From Sympetrum striolatum (Eukaryota > Arthropoda > Insecta > Odonata > Libellulidae): a DNA stretch of 64,000 nt. Numbering within the stretch: position 1 is the stretch's first letter; each line of letters begins with the position of its first letter. Below the pieces are notes generated by a model, which had not been told where the DNA came from, did not search any database, and saw nothing but the letters and a program-made list of their open reading frames with translations. Location of the stretch: positions 4,340,001 through 4,404,000 of the forward strand of contig OX388348.1 of assembly GCA_947579665.1 (NCBI GenBank), written 5' to 3'. Shown here in pieces: positions 46,851 through 59,912 of the stretch. The translations under genes were made by a program, and so were the position numbers.

Positions 46851-49800
46851 TACAAGTGCTACTCCTTGGGCTATTGAGATGTACGTTGAGCTATATCGAG
46901 TGGATTGGCTCAGAGAGGAAAGCAAGGTAATACCTCACTCCTCAGAATGTCTAGTTAGCCTAATTCCTTCTACAAATCTTTGTATATCTCTTGGTGATTA
47001 TTATTAACGGTCCTTTTGGCTGACAGATAAGCTTATTTTGTAGACTATTTTCTTATGCATTAACTTTGAGGTGCAATTGAGGCTATTAAGTTTACTTATG
47101 GGGAAAATTTATCATTCCCATCCTAAAACATTATCATGTGTAAAAGACTATCATCTTGTGGAACAGAAGATTTAACCTCATGTTGACGACATGTGCGGTG
47201 ATAATGTTTGAACACAGTCAAGATTCTCAAGTTGTTGGATGAGTAAGAGCAGGAGTGTTTCATTTGTTGTTATGAATAAAGGGCATGTGCCTCGGATTGG
47301 CTGTCTTCCAACATGTCGGAGGGCGATAAAATAAACTGTCAGCCTCTATCGGTATAAACTTGAGCAGAAAGAATTTTATACCCCTGGCATTGCATTGATA
47401 TTGAATGCAAATTCAGATCTCAAAGAGGGGCGGACTTCTGACATTTGTAGAGGAACAATGAATTTAAAGAGCAAAGAAGAACTGGCTCCAAGCCCAAGAT
47501 GAGAGAGAGGAAAACGAAAGATCTCATTCAGTGACGCAGAAGGGAAAAGATTGCCGGACATTTGCATATATTTTAGGATGATTTAGTGAAAGTCATAAGC
47601 TCGTGAGAATCTCATTGATCAATGAAGTACACCACAGGAAATATAAAACACATCAATTTCATTATAGAAAGTAATTGACTGCAAAAGCTGTTAAACGTGG
47701 TCTCTTTTATAGCAAATGAAAGCTGTTGCATTCATCACAATAATGTATAACCTTGTGTATGGGACCAACGAAAAATTGACTCATCAAGATCTCTTGAGAA
47801 TTTATATTAATATTTTGGGGAATTTTACACTCCACGCGAGATATTGATTGGCTTTAATTATATTTCATAAGATGCAATGCTGGAAGATCAAAGGCTTGGT
47901 ATAGTGAAATCTTTTGTCGTATATTCAACTCCTTGGAAAATATATATCAACTTCACCAATAGTCTCTCATGTCTCTTAATAAGCAACCCCACAATTTACA
48001 AATTTTATAAAGGTCATGTCTTAATTTCATGCATGTTTGTAGATGCTTTTAAGGCTTACAGAAAATTATTATTATCATATTTAATCACAGAGCATCGCTT
48101 AAAATAGAAATGCGGAAAGTTGATTTCATTGATCGAATACATTAAAATCGCCTTATATTCATATACATGGAATTTTCATAATTTATACATTGATGATGTA
48201 ACTAAGAATGTATCATTGATTGGTACAGCTTTTAGGCATCGAAATTAATGAAATTAATATTAGCTGTGAAATTCCATTTATGTATTGATATTCACGAAGA
48301 TAGTTCTTGCTCACCGGATTCGTTAGTTTCCTTTCCATACCTTACATTACCTTTCCACGTATAGCGGACGTTTAAAAAGAGAAACCACTAAAACCTGCGC
48401 AAGAGAGTGCATTACTAGACATCAGTACTATGTCACGAGTTACAGGCGGTGGTGAAATAAAACTCTTTGGTGAAAATAAAACTTTGCAAAACTTGACTGA
48501 GATTTATTTTCACCATTCTTTCTAATACGGAGTTCCACCAAGTTAAGGATTAGACTATTGAACTAATAATATTCAAGTTATTTAGAGATGCTTGAGCGTA
48601 TAAATGCTCCACACATATTTACGATTCGAAAAACTTAGAAATCTCTGTATTCATCGAAAAGAATTATTAGATTCAGCGACTACGGTCATGTGAACTTCAC
48701 ATTTCACCAATGTGTTTGGAAGTGAGTGGGCAGTAATAATATCATCAACAACCAGAGACATTCTCAAGGATATTCGCAACAAAGGACCTCGCATTTATTT
48801 AATCGGTGAAAAGAACTATTCATATATAAAAATAGAAAACGACAGTAAAACATCGCCATCATAGATTTAGCAGCTAAATGTAATTTTAATTCACAGTCAT
48901 ATGATATCGTTTCCAAAATGTCTAAATGAAATACCTAGAGCCTTTCTTTGTTTAACAAAAGCAAGATTAAGAACAGCATAAAAATCGGCTCTTACTTTTA
49001 ATGGAAGAACTAATTTTAAGGTCAATTGTTTAGCAATAATTATAGTAGAAGTAGTCGGATATGACATAATAGTATTCGAGTAAAGTATATTTAGCCATAT
49101 TGCGTAAAAAATCTATGATTTCTTTCTAAATTACGCTTTGGGAAATACCGCTACGAAAAATTGCTCGTTTACCGTGAGGATGAAATATGCCAAAAAAAGT
49201 GCAAGATAATGTATATTAAGTGAATTTGTTCCTTTTATTGATAATATAATATGCATGCGCTAATCAAGATATGTAGCTTTGCTTCTCACGTTACGTAGTG
49301 ATAGTGTTTGGAAAACTTGGGGCGAAATGTCTAAACTCAATCGAAAACTAGCTGTGTAATATGTGAATATATTAATTAATTTTAGAAAAATGCATTTTCA
49401 AAGGAATTTTGCGGAAAAAATAAAATGTTGCATCCATTTTTCCATTCCTGGCATCATCAGATTTATAATAAGAAGACAAGAGATTATGTCAATAGGAGAT
49501 CATTGAAGATATATTTTGCTATGATAACCAAGTATAATGAAAAATATTTCGCTATTCACTTAATGTGAGTTGATGTAATTCCGTGTGACTTATGTTCTCT
49601 GTTTTAGAAGGTTGGAAGATGAAAGATCTTCATGGACCAGTTTTCCTTGTTTTGTACATCCTAGATCTTAATTTCTGTATGAAAGCAATAAAATAAACTA
49701 TAACTAAAAAAATAAACTATAAATAACTTAGCATCAGAAATACAAAGTATTACCTAAAAAAAACAAAACTTTTTCTCTAAGTGAAAAAATATCGATACCT

Positions 49801-52771
49801 ACTCAATTGTTCACTCCAAAATAGACCGTAATTGAAAAGGCATTTCTTTTACCAATAGTCATATCGCAGCAAAACTTGATTTTGTCACACATGGCTGATA
49901 AATTGTAATGCGTAATTAATGAAGTCGAAGTGATGTGCTTATTTTGATTAAGATGGATCCACAGAAGGCCGAAAGACTTGGGTATTCGCCGAGCATCTCC
50001 ATACTTTTTTGGATGTGCTCTCTTCCACACATCTACGAGGGCTGAAATCCACATCGTCATCTACGCACGCCCACTACATCGGAAACACTGTTCCGCCCTC
50101 TTCCACGAATTCATCTCGATTCAGTTGAATACGCGCGTAATTCGATAGTTCGGAGAATCTCCGCCTCGAGGGAGTGACGCTGCGATCGCACGCATTCTCG
50201 TGTATACTTGGCGTGTAAGAATGCGAGAACTTTCGTTTGCGAGGAGGGAGGATGAAGAGGGTCTGACCCTGACCGCCCCTCTTACGGGAGAACTGACCTA
50301 CTATGCTACGGATGCGATCCTGGCTGCCAACACAATGGAGTGGGAAGACATTGGCAGAATTCCGATTGATCTGATTGGCCCACGCGAATGTGCCCGCGAA
50401 ACTGGGCACGTGCCATCATTGCAACATAATATACGGGATCCAACCTCAGACAGAAATGCCTTTTTTTCGAGCCCTTAAACATATCTTGTATATTAAGTGA
50501 TAGGGGAACATAAGTGAAATATTACTCGAATCGTCACTCGCATATCTTGCACATAAATGTGCTACCAAATGCCTTTGGAAATAACTGTTGGGGGAGACAA
50601 GTACGAGATGGATTTTATTGCGCGAGTGGAATTAATTCCACGAAATCATTCGCATATTCAGAGAGAAATGGGAAAATATGCGAATCCATAAATCATTAAT
50701 CAACGACCTTTATTTTTGGTTGTGCTACCTCAAATATCAGCAGAAATTAATAAGAAACACTGCCGATTAAGTCTTTGATCTTCTTACGAATTAAAAAATC
50801 TGAAAATTTGGGTAACATAGGATTGAAGGGAATATTTGAACAGAATAACAATATATCTAATACAAATTATACGAATCACGATTACAAATGTGAAATTTCC
50901 GCTTAAGTTGATTAATTACTCAATTAATATATTTATTTAATAATAAAACGCTGCAAAAGAGGTCTGTATCAAAGGTGGCAGCAGCCCATGGGCTACGTTT
51001 TTTCCATTCAATTAATTTAATCTTGTTTCAAAAATAGTTACAAAATCTTGATTAATATATAATTAAGGGCTTTATGGGAAAATAATTTCAATTATATTTG
51101 TGTTGTCTGGGAATCCGAATAAAAGTTTTCGTGGAGTCTTTCGTCAAAGTCATCTATTTAAAAAAATTTGGGATTTTCAGAAAAATGAAGAGTTTTAAAG
51201 AAAGGCCGAAAAATATTATGACTATCCCAATTAAAATCTATTCTAAGGGTTGCAAAAATTATTAGTCCAAGTGAATAGCATTGAGAGTAAGGAAAAAGGC
51301 TCTGCTAAATTATTTACGGAATGTCTTGAAATTTCCGTCAAAGTATGTCCTTTTTATAATATTAACCAAAATATTATAGGACACCGATAACCACCGAAGG
51401 AAGATCTGAGCTTGACTTGAGCTGAGAGAAAATCTTCGGCAGATTTAAAGTTAAATCACGTATTTTATTTTATTATTTGAGATTAAATAGTTAAAACTAT
51501 TAAGAAAAATATGAAGTAACGCCGACTGAGCCTTTAAGTACTTTGCATAGAATTAATATATCTTAAAAGATTGCAGGTATTTTTAAGGAAGCTTATATTT
51601 TTTTAACATAATAACTTCTTTGGGAAGCTTCCAAATTCCATTAATGAAACCCGCATTCTTGTCTATTAGTAACACAGAACCTTTATGACTAAGTTTACTT
51701 GTTTTGGTGATCTTTCATTCACTTTTAGTGTCCTCGTAAAATGCTAGGAAACGTCCTTTTCTTTTACGGCATATAGAGATAAAAACTTTCCTCGTACATT
51801 CCCTCTTTTTATTGTGATCTATACGGTGTGTTTACGATACAACTGTAAATCTAGTACTCTTGAATGGACTTAAAAATGAGGCGCTTTACATCTGCCTTTC
51901 TGATTTTCAATTATTTATACTGGAGACTGACTCCTTTGGATTCCAAACACTCTGTTCTACCTCCGTAATGCGCTTTCCTTCGTCTCCGATTAATTCAGTC
52001 TCATAAAATGCTTTCGATCGAATCTTTTGTCATTTCGAATCGATTTGGTTACCTTAGTCAGAAAAGATAATTAAATCAAAGATGAGTTTCCGAATTTACC
52101 TGTTAAAAACTAATGCAAAAATTTCCTACCTACTTTCATCATTGCGGTAAGCGTGCAAGTGATTTGCACTCTCTTCTTTGTATATCCAGCAGTTGCGTAA
52201 ACCTTCATGAAGTGAATATTAAAATGGAATACAGCTAGGTTAATAATCTTATGTAGATGATGTCCTTTCTATTTGGGGACTTAAACGAAAATGCAACTGA
52301 AGTGAATGATAGTAATTCTTTTTCTGTAAATTTCCTTGCTGTTATTTTAATTACCTTACCCTCCAATTCCCATACGACTAAAAATCATTCATTTGGGTAT
52401 TGCAAAAATATTTTACTATCGATGGAAAGTTACAAGCATATTTAACTCGTAAGCAGTGAATTCGTTGGATGGTTTACGGAATCGGATTGTTCCAAGTTGT
52501 TTCTCCGTAGGGTGCCCGAATAACTAACTATCCAATTACAAAACGTTTTGAATAAAAACCAGTTTGAGCCTTCGTAAAATTGTTCTTTCCATAAAGATTT
52601 AACTCAGTTTTAATTTATTTACATAAGATATTTCAATACTATCATAATCAGAATCTTCTAGTTAAAAGTATGAGGACATAAGTTTACGTGCCTAGAGGAA
52701 AGATAACATGGAAACTTAAATTGACAGCAATTATCTCCGAGCATAGACACTGATAATTATCTAATAATTGG
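46851..52771. other. Intergenic, no gene recognised; CpG-rich block inside
   Basis: AT-rich except for 50080-50470, which is rich in CpG and open on both strands (92 codons plus, 111 codons minus). No splice signals or protein family can be assigned to that block. Confidence 0.4.
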
Positions 52772-52880
52772 GGTGTTACGGTTTTCAAGTGAGTAGCGCA
52801 TTCGCCTGAAAGCGATTTCCTGCCCATGTTTGCAAAATTATCTCAGCTGTGGAAGTTCATTCAAAATAATAGAAGAAGTT
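52772..52880 (+). mobile_element. Older copy of the tRNA-derived SINE
   Basis: AGTGAGTAGCGCATTCGCC, TGCAAAATTATCTCAGCTGT and GGAAG align in order with the SINE at 28662-28781. No clear target duplication remains, so it is older. Confidence 0.55.
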
Positions 52881-53919
52881 GTCGAGGTATTTAGTACTGT
52901 AGAGGCACATGAATATGCAAGAAATACAGGCAGATACAAGTACACGCTTGTAGAACTTGCTGTAAAATTATCTGCTCAAGGAAAGACCTTCCAGAAATAG
53001 AGTCATACTCCACAGTTTATAATCGTTATTCATAACGTCTACATTTTCGTAGAACACTTATTAAGGATCTTAAAATAGATCACATTTATGCCGGGCTATT
53101 GGTGATTGGTTTTATCTTTAGAGTCGCTTAATTGATGACATTAGAAATGAATTCATTTTGTGAATTAAGATGTAATTTCACGAGTTCTTAAACGGCCAAC
53201 CAAAGATGCCTCGGAGACATGACATACACACCGTGAGATACCTCATATAGCGAATTACGGAACAGAAAGAAGATCTGGTTTAAGGAGAAATAACCGTTCC
53301 CTTGATTTCTTCTTTATTATTTTGGATTTATAAAATCGGGAAATGTTCTTCCAAATAAGATATAAAGCATACCATTTCAAAAAATCTAACGAAGGCCTGC
53401 AGAGAGCAGTGTCTGTGGGTCATGTGCAAAGAGTTTTTCATAATTAAATCAGTAAATAATAAATTGGTAACATTAAAAAAGTTGAAAACGAAAGGCGGCA
53501 ATAAAAAATTTAGTTAAATCTAAAATAGTTGTTACTAAAACATTTAAGGTAACGCATGAGTTATTTATTCGGTTTTGTAAAATAATATTCTTCGTAAATT
53601 ATAAATATAACCCCCATTTTTCAAAAATTCTTCGTCTGCAGTAATTCTATTTCACATACTTGCGGCGCTTCCTTTCTTCTGAGAACTATTATCCAAGAAA
53701 CGTGTCCCCTTCCTACGCTTCCTTTCCCTGGGCCTTTGAAATGCGGGAAAGGGACACCCTGTATATAATCCCTTATCCATTTCTTGTGAGTTGAAATGAA
53801 AAATCTGAGAAGTGTAATACTGATGATAAGTGCTGCCGATGAATTATAGATCTAATCACCTTCACTTTTACTCTATAACCCTCCCATTACGAATGCAGTA
53901 AGAATAAGATATAGGTTTT

Positions 53920-54775
53920 ATAGTTTTTTATATTATCTATTATATATAGATGCTTCTCCGTTTTTATTCATGTACCTATATAGATAGATAGATAGATAGA
54001 ATACTAATTCACAGGCTAAACCACAAGCGTCATTGACTTGACATTTTTACGACGTATTGGCCATAACGTGTAACTGCCAGAAAAATTGCGATTTTGAACG
54101 TCAGTGTCATGGGTGCGATTCTAGAGGGCCCCAAAGTCCCGATTTATTTCATTTAAATGCATCGCTTTGATTTTCGGCAATCAAAAAAAAATACTTCCCG
54201 GATAGGTGGAGAACTAAAGCTCAAGAAGCCGATAGATATGGTCAGAATCTATCGAAAGCATTTATGACTTTTACAGAAAATATCCTGGGTTCGATGCTAA
54301 GACGATGCAAAAATCTGCCCTTTAAAATACATGGAGGTAGTTTTTCATTATTTTTTTGATGCACTTATCGAAATGATAGGAAGTTCTTGCTTAGATATTT
54401 GATGTATATTAAGACTTGGTTAAGAAAAAAAAATAAATAAGACAATGCTGTTCCTGGGTTCGATGCCACAGCACATAACGAATTCTCACATAAGGAATAT
54501 ATGTGAAAATCAGGACGTCGTTTAAGGCAGTTGCACTCATTATTTCTGCTTGAGTTTTCACATATATTTAGAGACGGTGATCTTCTGTTGTTCTGCATAG
54601 TAATTATCACCAGGAAGACCTGGGTTCGATGCTGTACGGAGAAATTATAGCGAATTTTAAGAATATTTTCAATATTTTTTCTACTTTTGAGGACACTCTC
54701 GATATGATGTCGACTTGAAATTTGTGTTAACAACATGCTTGCAGAATGCAAGCAACATTTCACTCGTATATCAAT
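53920..54775 (-). repeat. Subrepeat element, copy B: four units, inverted relative to copy A
   Basis: Read on the minus strand it starts with the same GCTTGCAT-TCTGCAAGC region as copy A and runs through four units (T-arm-like motifs near 54113, 54285, 54450 and 54620). It ends in CACTTATGGCCAATA-type sequence, a tetranucleotide run (53979-54000, GATA on the plus strand) and GGAGAAGCATCTATATATAA. It has two units fewer than copy A. Confidence 0.7.
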
Positions 54776-57700
54776 AAGATACTAATCTGAACTTTGGAAA
54801 TATCGATAATGATTTCGAGACTATGAAATAACTTAAGCATTACGAGCATTTTACATTTTGTTGAAATATAGAATTAATTCAGCTAAAAGAATTCATCATA
54901 TTTTTTGTCTCATTAAGAAAGCATTTATTTTTCATCATTAATCCATTTATAATCTACGCTTGATTATCTTGCTGATTATAATTATTATTAGGAATTACGG
55001 CTTAAGGACGCAGGACTAAAACTATCTTCTGATTCGGCCATTTTTCTTTCGCATCGCACAATAGAACAAGACAGACACGAATGCGTTTCGTCCAGTCTTT
55101 ACCTCACTTATTTACCTCAACAACCGTTATTGAGAAGAAAATATCGCTACCAAACAAAGTTTTTAGTTGATCGCAGCAATAATACCTTTTCAATAAAAAA
55201 CGCCTTAATTTTAGTGTTATCAATGAGTGAAGCATTGACATGACGCTATGTTTCATAAACCATTCAAATTAACATTTCCAATACTTGAAAGTGATCGCGC
55301 GCGTTCTAATTATTCATGACAGTAATTCCGAAATCGTTTGTTTACGATCGTCCCAATTTTAAGTTTCCTTTCCTGCGGTTTTGTAATGTATATAATTAGG
55401 ATTTGAAATTTATTGGGAATTTCAAAGTGAACGTACCATTTAAGTTTTCAGCATCGAAGCAATTGCCACTTTCGATCAGACAAGCAAAGATGAAATTAGT
55501 ATGAAAAAGCAATCGCAATGTCAAAACTTTAAATTTTATACAAAGGGAAGGATACTCTTGCGACATCCTGGGAAGTCCTTCGTCCCTTTTGATTCGTGTT
55601 GCGATACTCCCACGGACTCTAGCCTCGTAGCGAAAGTAAATTAGATTCGTAACACATTGCACATACGCTCTCCGAGCAATAGATTTAGATAATTGGAGAT
55701 CCCTTTAATTCCAACAATTATCCTAAAAGAGGAAAAAGGTAAATTTCATCTTTCTCGCGAAAAATTTTGTCCCACAGAGAAAGTAGAATAGCTACGGTTG
55801 ATATCCTGGTTATAACCTATTGTTTACTTTGTTTGTTGTGTAATTATCGCACATAAGGCATGAAAAATTAATTTTAAGTTTAATTTGTGCGCGCATTGAT
55901 ATTGAATCCACACCATCAACTCTAAGATTCAATGAGAGTTATATAATATGAGGAAGTAAAAAATTCCATGTACTTTTATCGGATTTACTGTTCAACCCAA
56001 AAGATTAATACATCCGTATTTTTGAACTACGGAAAAAATCTTAAAAGATTGACAAATGCTAAAGAATATAAGAACTTTGTTACAAAATCAAAATTTATTT
56101 TTTTGAAGTAATCTCTTTTTTCTATAGTTCATTTGGTATCTTGGCTTCTTCTATATTCTTGGGTCAATCTACTTCCCATCAAATTTCTCATCCAGTATTA
56201 CTTTCGCGTTTAAATTCAGTCATCAAATCATGGGCCTCGAAGAGGAGAAGAAATGATGAAAAAGGTTGTGCTGTGATCACTGCATCGCTGCTGATGGTCC
56301 ACCGACTGAAGGCGCTTCTGAAGAGTGAATCTACTCGACGTTAATGCTGTGGAATCGGCTAAATTCAAACTTAGGATTAAATGCTTTAACTTGACGAGGC
56401 GTCGCGTCGTTGGTTACGCTATCATCGATGTTTTGAGTTCCATCGTTTCCAAAAATGAAACATTTGGATAGCATCTTCACCATACACTAAGGAGACATTC
56501 TTTTTGCTGTCCAGAAACGAAAACGTATTTTGCAGGAGAATACAATTACAAAGGAATAGATAAGTAAATAAACCAAAAATGCCCTGAAAAAATGATTATG
56601 TTTGAAGAATTTGTGAATGAGAGACCCTAGGGAAACTAATATTTTTTAAACCGAAGATTATGATAAGACCCATTCTCTTACTTTTCTATTTTTATATGCC
56701 TTCGTGGAATAACTTGGGCAGCAATCTGGAACTATCGAGTGAAATTGTTTCACGACTTACATCTTTTAATTGAATTACATTTACAGGACAATTCGTTTAA
56801 TTAAAAATTAACTTATTCGCTTTATGAGTAAACTCGAATGTCATTCCACTATTATGATTTCCATTCTTCACGTGGAAGATATGATTCACAGCTTGATCAT
56901 TCTCATTGCTATAATAACGGAATGTATTTGATTTAAATTCATGCAGTCATTGGCCGAATGTAATATTGTTTGACCTTTCTTTAACTTTCGTCATATTCAT
57001 CGATTTTGATTTTGGGACACAGCCTTATTTCTGCTGAAACTTAAAAAAGGACAATGTAATAAAACGGGATACCAATATTTTCCCAATAGTGGAGAACTAC
57101 GCGCCTACTTCTCAAGGTGTCATCCTTTCGCGGAAAAACCTTACTACTACTAAGAACTACTTCGGTCTCTTCTGACTCAGTTTAGCAGCAACTTTAGTCC
57201 CCTGTGGACTGTCAAAATGAGTTTTTGCACCCATTTACTACTATATATCATTTTTTAAATGTTTTAGAATGATTATTGGGATTTTTCTGTGCTCCTTAAA
57301 ATTTCTGTATTCTATGATGGTTGTCAATCAAAATAGCCACGATCATAGAAGCGCATTTAATTAGACACATTTCGGCTTTCTTGTATTGCACTATTAGGAA
57401 TTTTTAATATCTGTTACAACATGTCTCAATATCATATTTTTAGATACCCGTTTTATTTTTTCTGTAACACCTATCTTTTTTATTTCCATAAAACCGGGGT
57501 CAAATCAAATTTTCTTCTAAAATATCTCTCATTTAAGCCCGAAAATACTTATTGCACTGCTGGCTAAGAGAAAATTGTGGGGTCGAATATAAAAAATCGA
57601 CAAACCCTACTTTAAGTGAAACGCTTCGAAACAAAGTTAAATAAGATCGTGAATATCAGTGCTTACGTTGAACGAAAGACAAGAAATTTCTAATATGTTT

Positions 57701-58899
57701 GATGAAGTTTCCTTTATGAAATTGAATACGAGTAATTATTCACAATTGCGTAATTAATTATTTGCGTGTACATATTATGTAGAATTTTGGCCATGAATGA
57801 AATGAAATGCTATGGAGAATTACTAATAATGAATCTAAAAATTCAGTCAATCATTCATACGTTTTGAAACATTATGTAAATCAATGTATTATAGTTAAAC
57901 TATCTTGTTTGATGAAAAACTAGTTTGGACGAAAATTTATCAAAAATATGTATAATATGCGACATTATTAGTTATTTTTCTGTTTAATGTGTTCTACATT
58001 TTTCTAAGTTGGATATTGTAAATTTGTATGGTATTCCAACATTTTAAATAGTATATCAGCTAGAATTTCTTCTAAGTTCAAGTCAAATTGAAGAGTTGGT
58101 CTTCCAAATTACTAATCCAACGTAACAAATCAACATGTACCGAAAAGGTTTTCTAAAAAAAATATTACGATTGCTAACTTTTATGAGGTAATTTACAAAC
58201 AGCCTTTCCTCAAAATATCTTGCGTGTATCTTAATCGCAAATATTTAAAAGCAGTGTAATGAGCATATTCCGAATTTATTGAGAAGATGAAGCAGACGTG
58301 AAAAAATATTTGATAAATAAATCATTATAATTTTAATTATATATTTGTGTAAAAGAAAGGCTTCGGCGGCGAATTTTGCGGAGTAATTTGAATTTGTTGA
58401 ATAAATAGATTAAATTGAAAGCAAATTGTGATTTTCCTTAAATTTCGACGCACTCACAGATCCTTAAAATCGATCGGTATATCGATCTATTCTCGTCTTT
58501 GGCTAAAATCGATAATTCTCGTATATATTCTCATCTTTGGCTAAAATGACGGAATAGTTTAAATGATATCTAAAAACTTAGAAGATAATTCAAGATAATG
58601 TTTGTTATACTCGTTATGATTTCAAATTTAGAAAGCCTGTCCAAGAAGTTCTAACATCACTGCCGATCTATCCAGAAGTCGTTCGCATTCTTTTTAAAAA
58701 ATCAGATTTTTTCATTAATTCGATATACATTTTCTATAAATACCCAGGTTCTCTAGTAGAAACATCTAATTTCGGAATGGCCAAAGACTAGAAATGTCAC
58801 ATAATACGATAACATCATCAGATGAGCACATTTTATAAGAATATTTCCGGAGTTATTATCACGTACAAAAATCCTCGATAATCCTATTTGGAATTTAAA
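54776..58899. other. Intergenic, upstream of the SLC12-type gene; no gene recognised
   Basis: AT-rich sequence without coding signal. Being just upstream of the cotransporter promoter it may hold regulatory elements, but none can be defined by eye. Confidence 0.4.
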
Positions 58900-59200
58900 A
58901 ACTGGGCCATTTCCGCCCCTGGAAGATGGATTTTTTCCTCGACTTTCGGAGAGGCGACCTAGGAGGCATCGAAGTGCAAGAGAGAGAGAGAGAGTGGGGG
59001 TGAGCGGGGGCAGTGGGCGAGCGGGGGCAGATGGGAAGGGCACGAGGCTATCCCTGGCGCCTCACTACGCATACATAAGTTGCGTCCCTCCTGACGTCAT
59101 GGGTGCCTATATAAAGAGGAGCCGTTGGAGGAGTGGGGGAAGACGGTCACAAATAGGAAGAAGACGACGGGAGACACTCCACTCCTCACCCACGCAAGCA
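58900..59200 (+). promoter_or_regulatory. TATA-containing, GAGA- and GC-rich promoter of the SLC12-type gene
   Basis: A (GA)n run at 58979-58994 and a G-rich stretch precede TATATAAA at 59108-59115. Transcription would start near 59140. The block is far more GC- and CpG-rich than the 38 kb upstream. The reverse-strand open frame here (58753-59043) is a by-product of composition. Confidence 0.6.
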
Positions 59201-59284
59201 TAGTGTCGAGTGCGCGGAAACGTACGTCAATTGCCCCGGAGATATCAACGCCCGTCAAAAGAGGAACCACGCGAGGAGATCTCT

Positions 59285-59304
59285 ATGCTTGAATGAGCGA
59301 CTAA
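59285..59304 (+). promoter_or_regulatory. Two minimal overlapping upstream ORFs in the leader
   Basis: ATGCTTGAATGA (59285-59296) and ATGAGCGACTAA (59293-59304) are the only ATGs between the predicted transcription start and the main start. The stop of the first overlaps the start of the second by four bases. Such short uORFs often lower translation of the main ORF. Confidence 0.5.
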
Positions 59305-59468
59305 CCCCCACTCGCGAGCGACGAGGTCATAGCTCCAATCGATTGCTTCGACACACCGTTGGTGGGTGTCTAAGGTGGCGGCTGCAAATAGACCGCATAT
59401 TCCACGTGTGTAGAGGTGTTAGAGGCATAGAACATATTGACAAAAAAGTGGGGAAGAATTTTCAGGTG

Positions 59469-59912
59469 ATGCCGTTGAAGAAGGTAAGAAAATTATCTGG
59501 AGTGGCGTTAGAACTCACCGACCCCACCGCGCGATTCAGGGTTAACAGAGTGGACTCGGTGGCCTTAGGAATGCACAGAAATAATCTGGGTTCCGTGGAG
59601 GAGGAAGGTAATGGCCACGCCAACAGAGCATTCAGCGACGACGAAGAGGACGGTAAAGGTATCAGAGAGGAAGAAGACGAAGCGAGAGACGCTGTCGCTA
59701 AGGAATTGCCCGCAATCAGGAGGATGTCGGCGGCTTATCAGGGCACCATCACTGGGATGGGAAGCGGTACGCAATATGGAGGAGCATTGGTGCAGATGAC
59801 CAGAGAGGCGCTTCCGAGAATGGACAATTATAGGAATCTTTTATCCATCGCTTCTGGAAGGGATAAGAGACCGACGATCGACGAACTTCTAAGCAAAGAT
59901 GACTTACGCAAG
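59469..59912 (+). CDS. First coding exon of an NKCC/NCC-type SLC12 cation-chloride cotransporter (partial gene)
   Basis: The exon encodes the 148-residue cytoplasmic N-terminus of an electroneutral Na-(K)-Cl cotransporter; transmembrane exons lie outside the window. RFRV at residues 22-25 is an RFxV docking site for SPAK/OSR1 (Fray) kinases. MTREALPRMDNYRNLL (110-125) aligns with the NTMDAVPRIDHYR segment of NKCC1, placing Thr111 at a known activating phosphothreonine. RPTIDEL (134-140) matches the RPSLAEL that follows it in NKCC1. The middle is acidic and disordered. The start is the first in-frame ATG, since the upstream frame is open but has none. The donor GTTAGT at 59913 leaves phase 0. 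An acceptor-like TTTTCAG just before the ATG (59465) leaves open that the leader is spliced. Confidence 0.8.

Noticed and set aside
53640..53775. GGGACACCCTGTATATA-type end
   Set aside because: This string resembles ends of several insect mobile elements, but no partner end or duplication could be found nearby.
58753..59043. Reverse-strand 96-codon frame over the promoter
   Set aside because: Its Pro/Ser/Leu repeats come from the GA and G-rich promoter tract read in reverse.
59289..59468. N-terminal extension of the cotransporter frame
   Set aside because: The frame is open back to 59289 but contains no ATG; that position is TTG. The first in-frame ATG is at 59469.
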